Source: Roseovarius marisflavi (lineage in GTDB: Bacteria > Pseudomonadota > Alphaproteobacteria > Rhodobacterales > Rhodobacteraceae). Taken from it: DNA of 64,000 nucleotides. The notes beneath the pieces were generated by a model. It did no database searches, was not told the origin of the DNA, and saw only the letters and a program-made list of their open reading frames with translations. The DNA lies in assembly GCF_900142625.1 (NCBI RefSeq), contig NZ_FRBN01000003.1:186001-250000 (forward strand), in the 5' to 3' direction. Shown here one piece after another: positions 63,084-64,000 of the stretch (position 1 is the stretch's first letter; every line of letters starts with the position of its first letter). A program made the translations under genes and the position numbers.

Positions 63084-64000
63084 ACGCAGCAACCAAGCTT
63101 CCTGGTGATGTCGGCCCGATCCATTTCGTCGGTATCGGCGGTATCGGCATGTCGGGCATCGCCGAGGTCTTGCTGAACCATGGATATACGGTGCAGGGCA
63201 GTGACCTCAAACGCTCGAAGATCACCGACCGGCTTGCGGCCAACGGCGCGACCATCTTTGAGGGTCAGCGCGCCGACAACCTTGAGGCCGCCGAGGTTGT
63301 GGTGATTTCATCCGCGATCAAGCCGGGCAATCCCGAACTTGACGAAGCGCGCCGCAGGGGCCTGCCGGTGGTGCGCCGGGCCGAAATGCTGGCCGAGCTG
63401 ATGCGCCTTAAATCCAACGTTGCGGTGGCCGGCACCCATGGCAAGACCACGACCACGACAATGGTGGCGGCGCTTCTGGATCACGGCAATTTCGACCCCA
63501 CCGTGATCAACGGCGGCATCATCCACGCCTATGGCAGCAATGCCCGCGTGGGCGAGGGCGAGTGGATGGTGGTCGAGGCCGACGAGAGCGACGGCACCTT
63601 CAATCGTCTGCCCGCCACAATCGCCATCGTCACCAATATCGACCCCGAGCATATGGAGCACTGGGGCACCGAAGAGGCGCTTCACAAAGGCTTTTATGAT
63701 TTTGTCAGCAATATCCCGTTTTACGGTCTGGCGGTCTGTTGCACCGATGATGCGGATGTTCAGACGCTGGTGGGCAAGCTTACCGATCGGCGCGTGGTGA
63801 CCTATGGTTTCAACGCCCAGGCCGATGTGCGCGCGGTCAACCTCACCTACAAGGCGGGTGTCGCGCATTTCGATATCCTGCTTCAGGGTGAGGGCAAGAA
63901 AATCGAAGGGTGTACCCTGCCGATGCCGGGCGATCACAACGTCAGCAACGCGCTGAGCGCGGTTGCTGTGGCGCGTCATCTGGGCATGAAGGGCGATGAA
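63080..64000 (+). CDS. murC: UDP-N-acetylmuramate:L-alanine ligase, 3' end beyond window
   Basis: The ATG at 63080 begins [20 protein letters not shown] and 307 codons are visible before the edge. The Rossmann segment [18 protein letters not shown]-loop [13 protein letters not shown] and [10 protein letters not shown] identify MurC. The enzyme adds L-alanine to UDP-MurNAc. The start overlaps murG by 4 bases. Confidence 0.95.
   Translation, partial: MNAATKLPGDVGPIHFVGIGGIGMSGIAEVLLNHGYTVQGSDLKRSKITDRLAANGATIFEGQRADNLEAAEVVVISSAIKPGNPELDEARRRGLPVVRRAEMLAELMRLKSNVAVAGTHGKTTTTTMVAALLDHGNFDPTVINGGIIHAYGSNARVGEGEWMVVEADESDGTFNRLPATIAIVTNIDPEHMEHWGTEEALHKGFYDFVSNIPFYGLAVCCTDDADVQTLVGKLTDRRVVTYGFNAQADVRAVNLTYKAGVAHFDILLQGEGKKIEGCTLPMPGDHNVSNALSAVAVARHLGMKGDE

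Overview
The window looks like chromosomal DNA of a marine alphaproteobacterium of the Rhodobacteraceae (Roseobacter group). The base composition is high-GC throughout. Gene families recognised by eye include a DmdA-type dimethylsulfoniopropionate (DMSP) demethylase next to AcuI, creatinase, a meso-diaminopimelate-type MurE in a complete division and cell wall (dcw) cluster, SdhE, and several DUF families common in this group. No rRNA, tRNA, CRISPR array, transposase or phage gene was found.

Layout. 1-6179 (minus) is a branched-chain-amino-acid-type ABC transporter operon ending in an acyl-CoA dehydrogenase and an MDR oxidoreductase, with a divergent LysR gene (6321-7232). 7437-10159 holds a RidA protein, a LysR regulator and creatinase. 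10248-13314 (minus) is a glutamate/aspartate-type ABC transporter with another divergent LysR gene. 14544-15139 is a broken alginate-export-type outer-membrane gene. 15350-20728 is a polyphosphate-centred block: a DUF4956 membrane protein, a VTC-domain polymerase, a NarL-type two-component system, a secreted Gly/Asp-rich protein and PPK2. 20802-23749 carries DUF1007, a NicO metal exporter and a MATE pump. 23776-27844 is mixed housekeeping (aspartate aminotransferase, XRE regulator, SdhE, MarR regulator, DUF1194, GloA). 27937-30316 (minus) is a surface lipoprotein plus a Slam-like outer-membrane protein.

30524-34605 contains thyX, an AT-rich solitary DUF262/HNH gene that looks horizontally acquired and starts inside the thyX stop codon, DUF2177, dtd and hsp20. 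34612-43564 (minus) is a tightly packed ten-gene run that mixes the TelA/XpaC/SPFH/zinc-ribbon stress module with redox and amino-acid enzymes. It begins with a 27-residue membrane peptide. The neighbouring terC is broken (43776-44372). 44539-49538 is the DMSP region: a GntR regulator with a clear palindromic operator, DUF2182, DUF1326, dmdA, acuI and a GNAT acetyltransferase. After an ~800-base non-coding stretch with structured DNA, 50335-64000 is the dcw cluster (mraZ-rsmH-ftsL-ftsI-murE-murF-mraY-murD-ftsW-murG-murC), interrupted by one antisense FAD enzyme.

Points most worth follow-up: the Slam/TbpB-like pair; the solitary DUF262/HNH gene; the 27-residue peptide at the head of the TelA operon; the polyphosphate block with its own two-component system; and a recurring motif of about 22 bases just downstream of stop codons on the gene's own strand. 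All family assignments are by eye from translated sequence. No database search was run.
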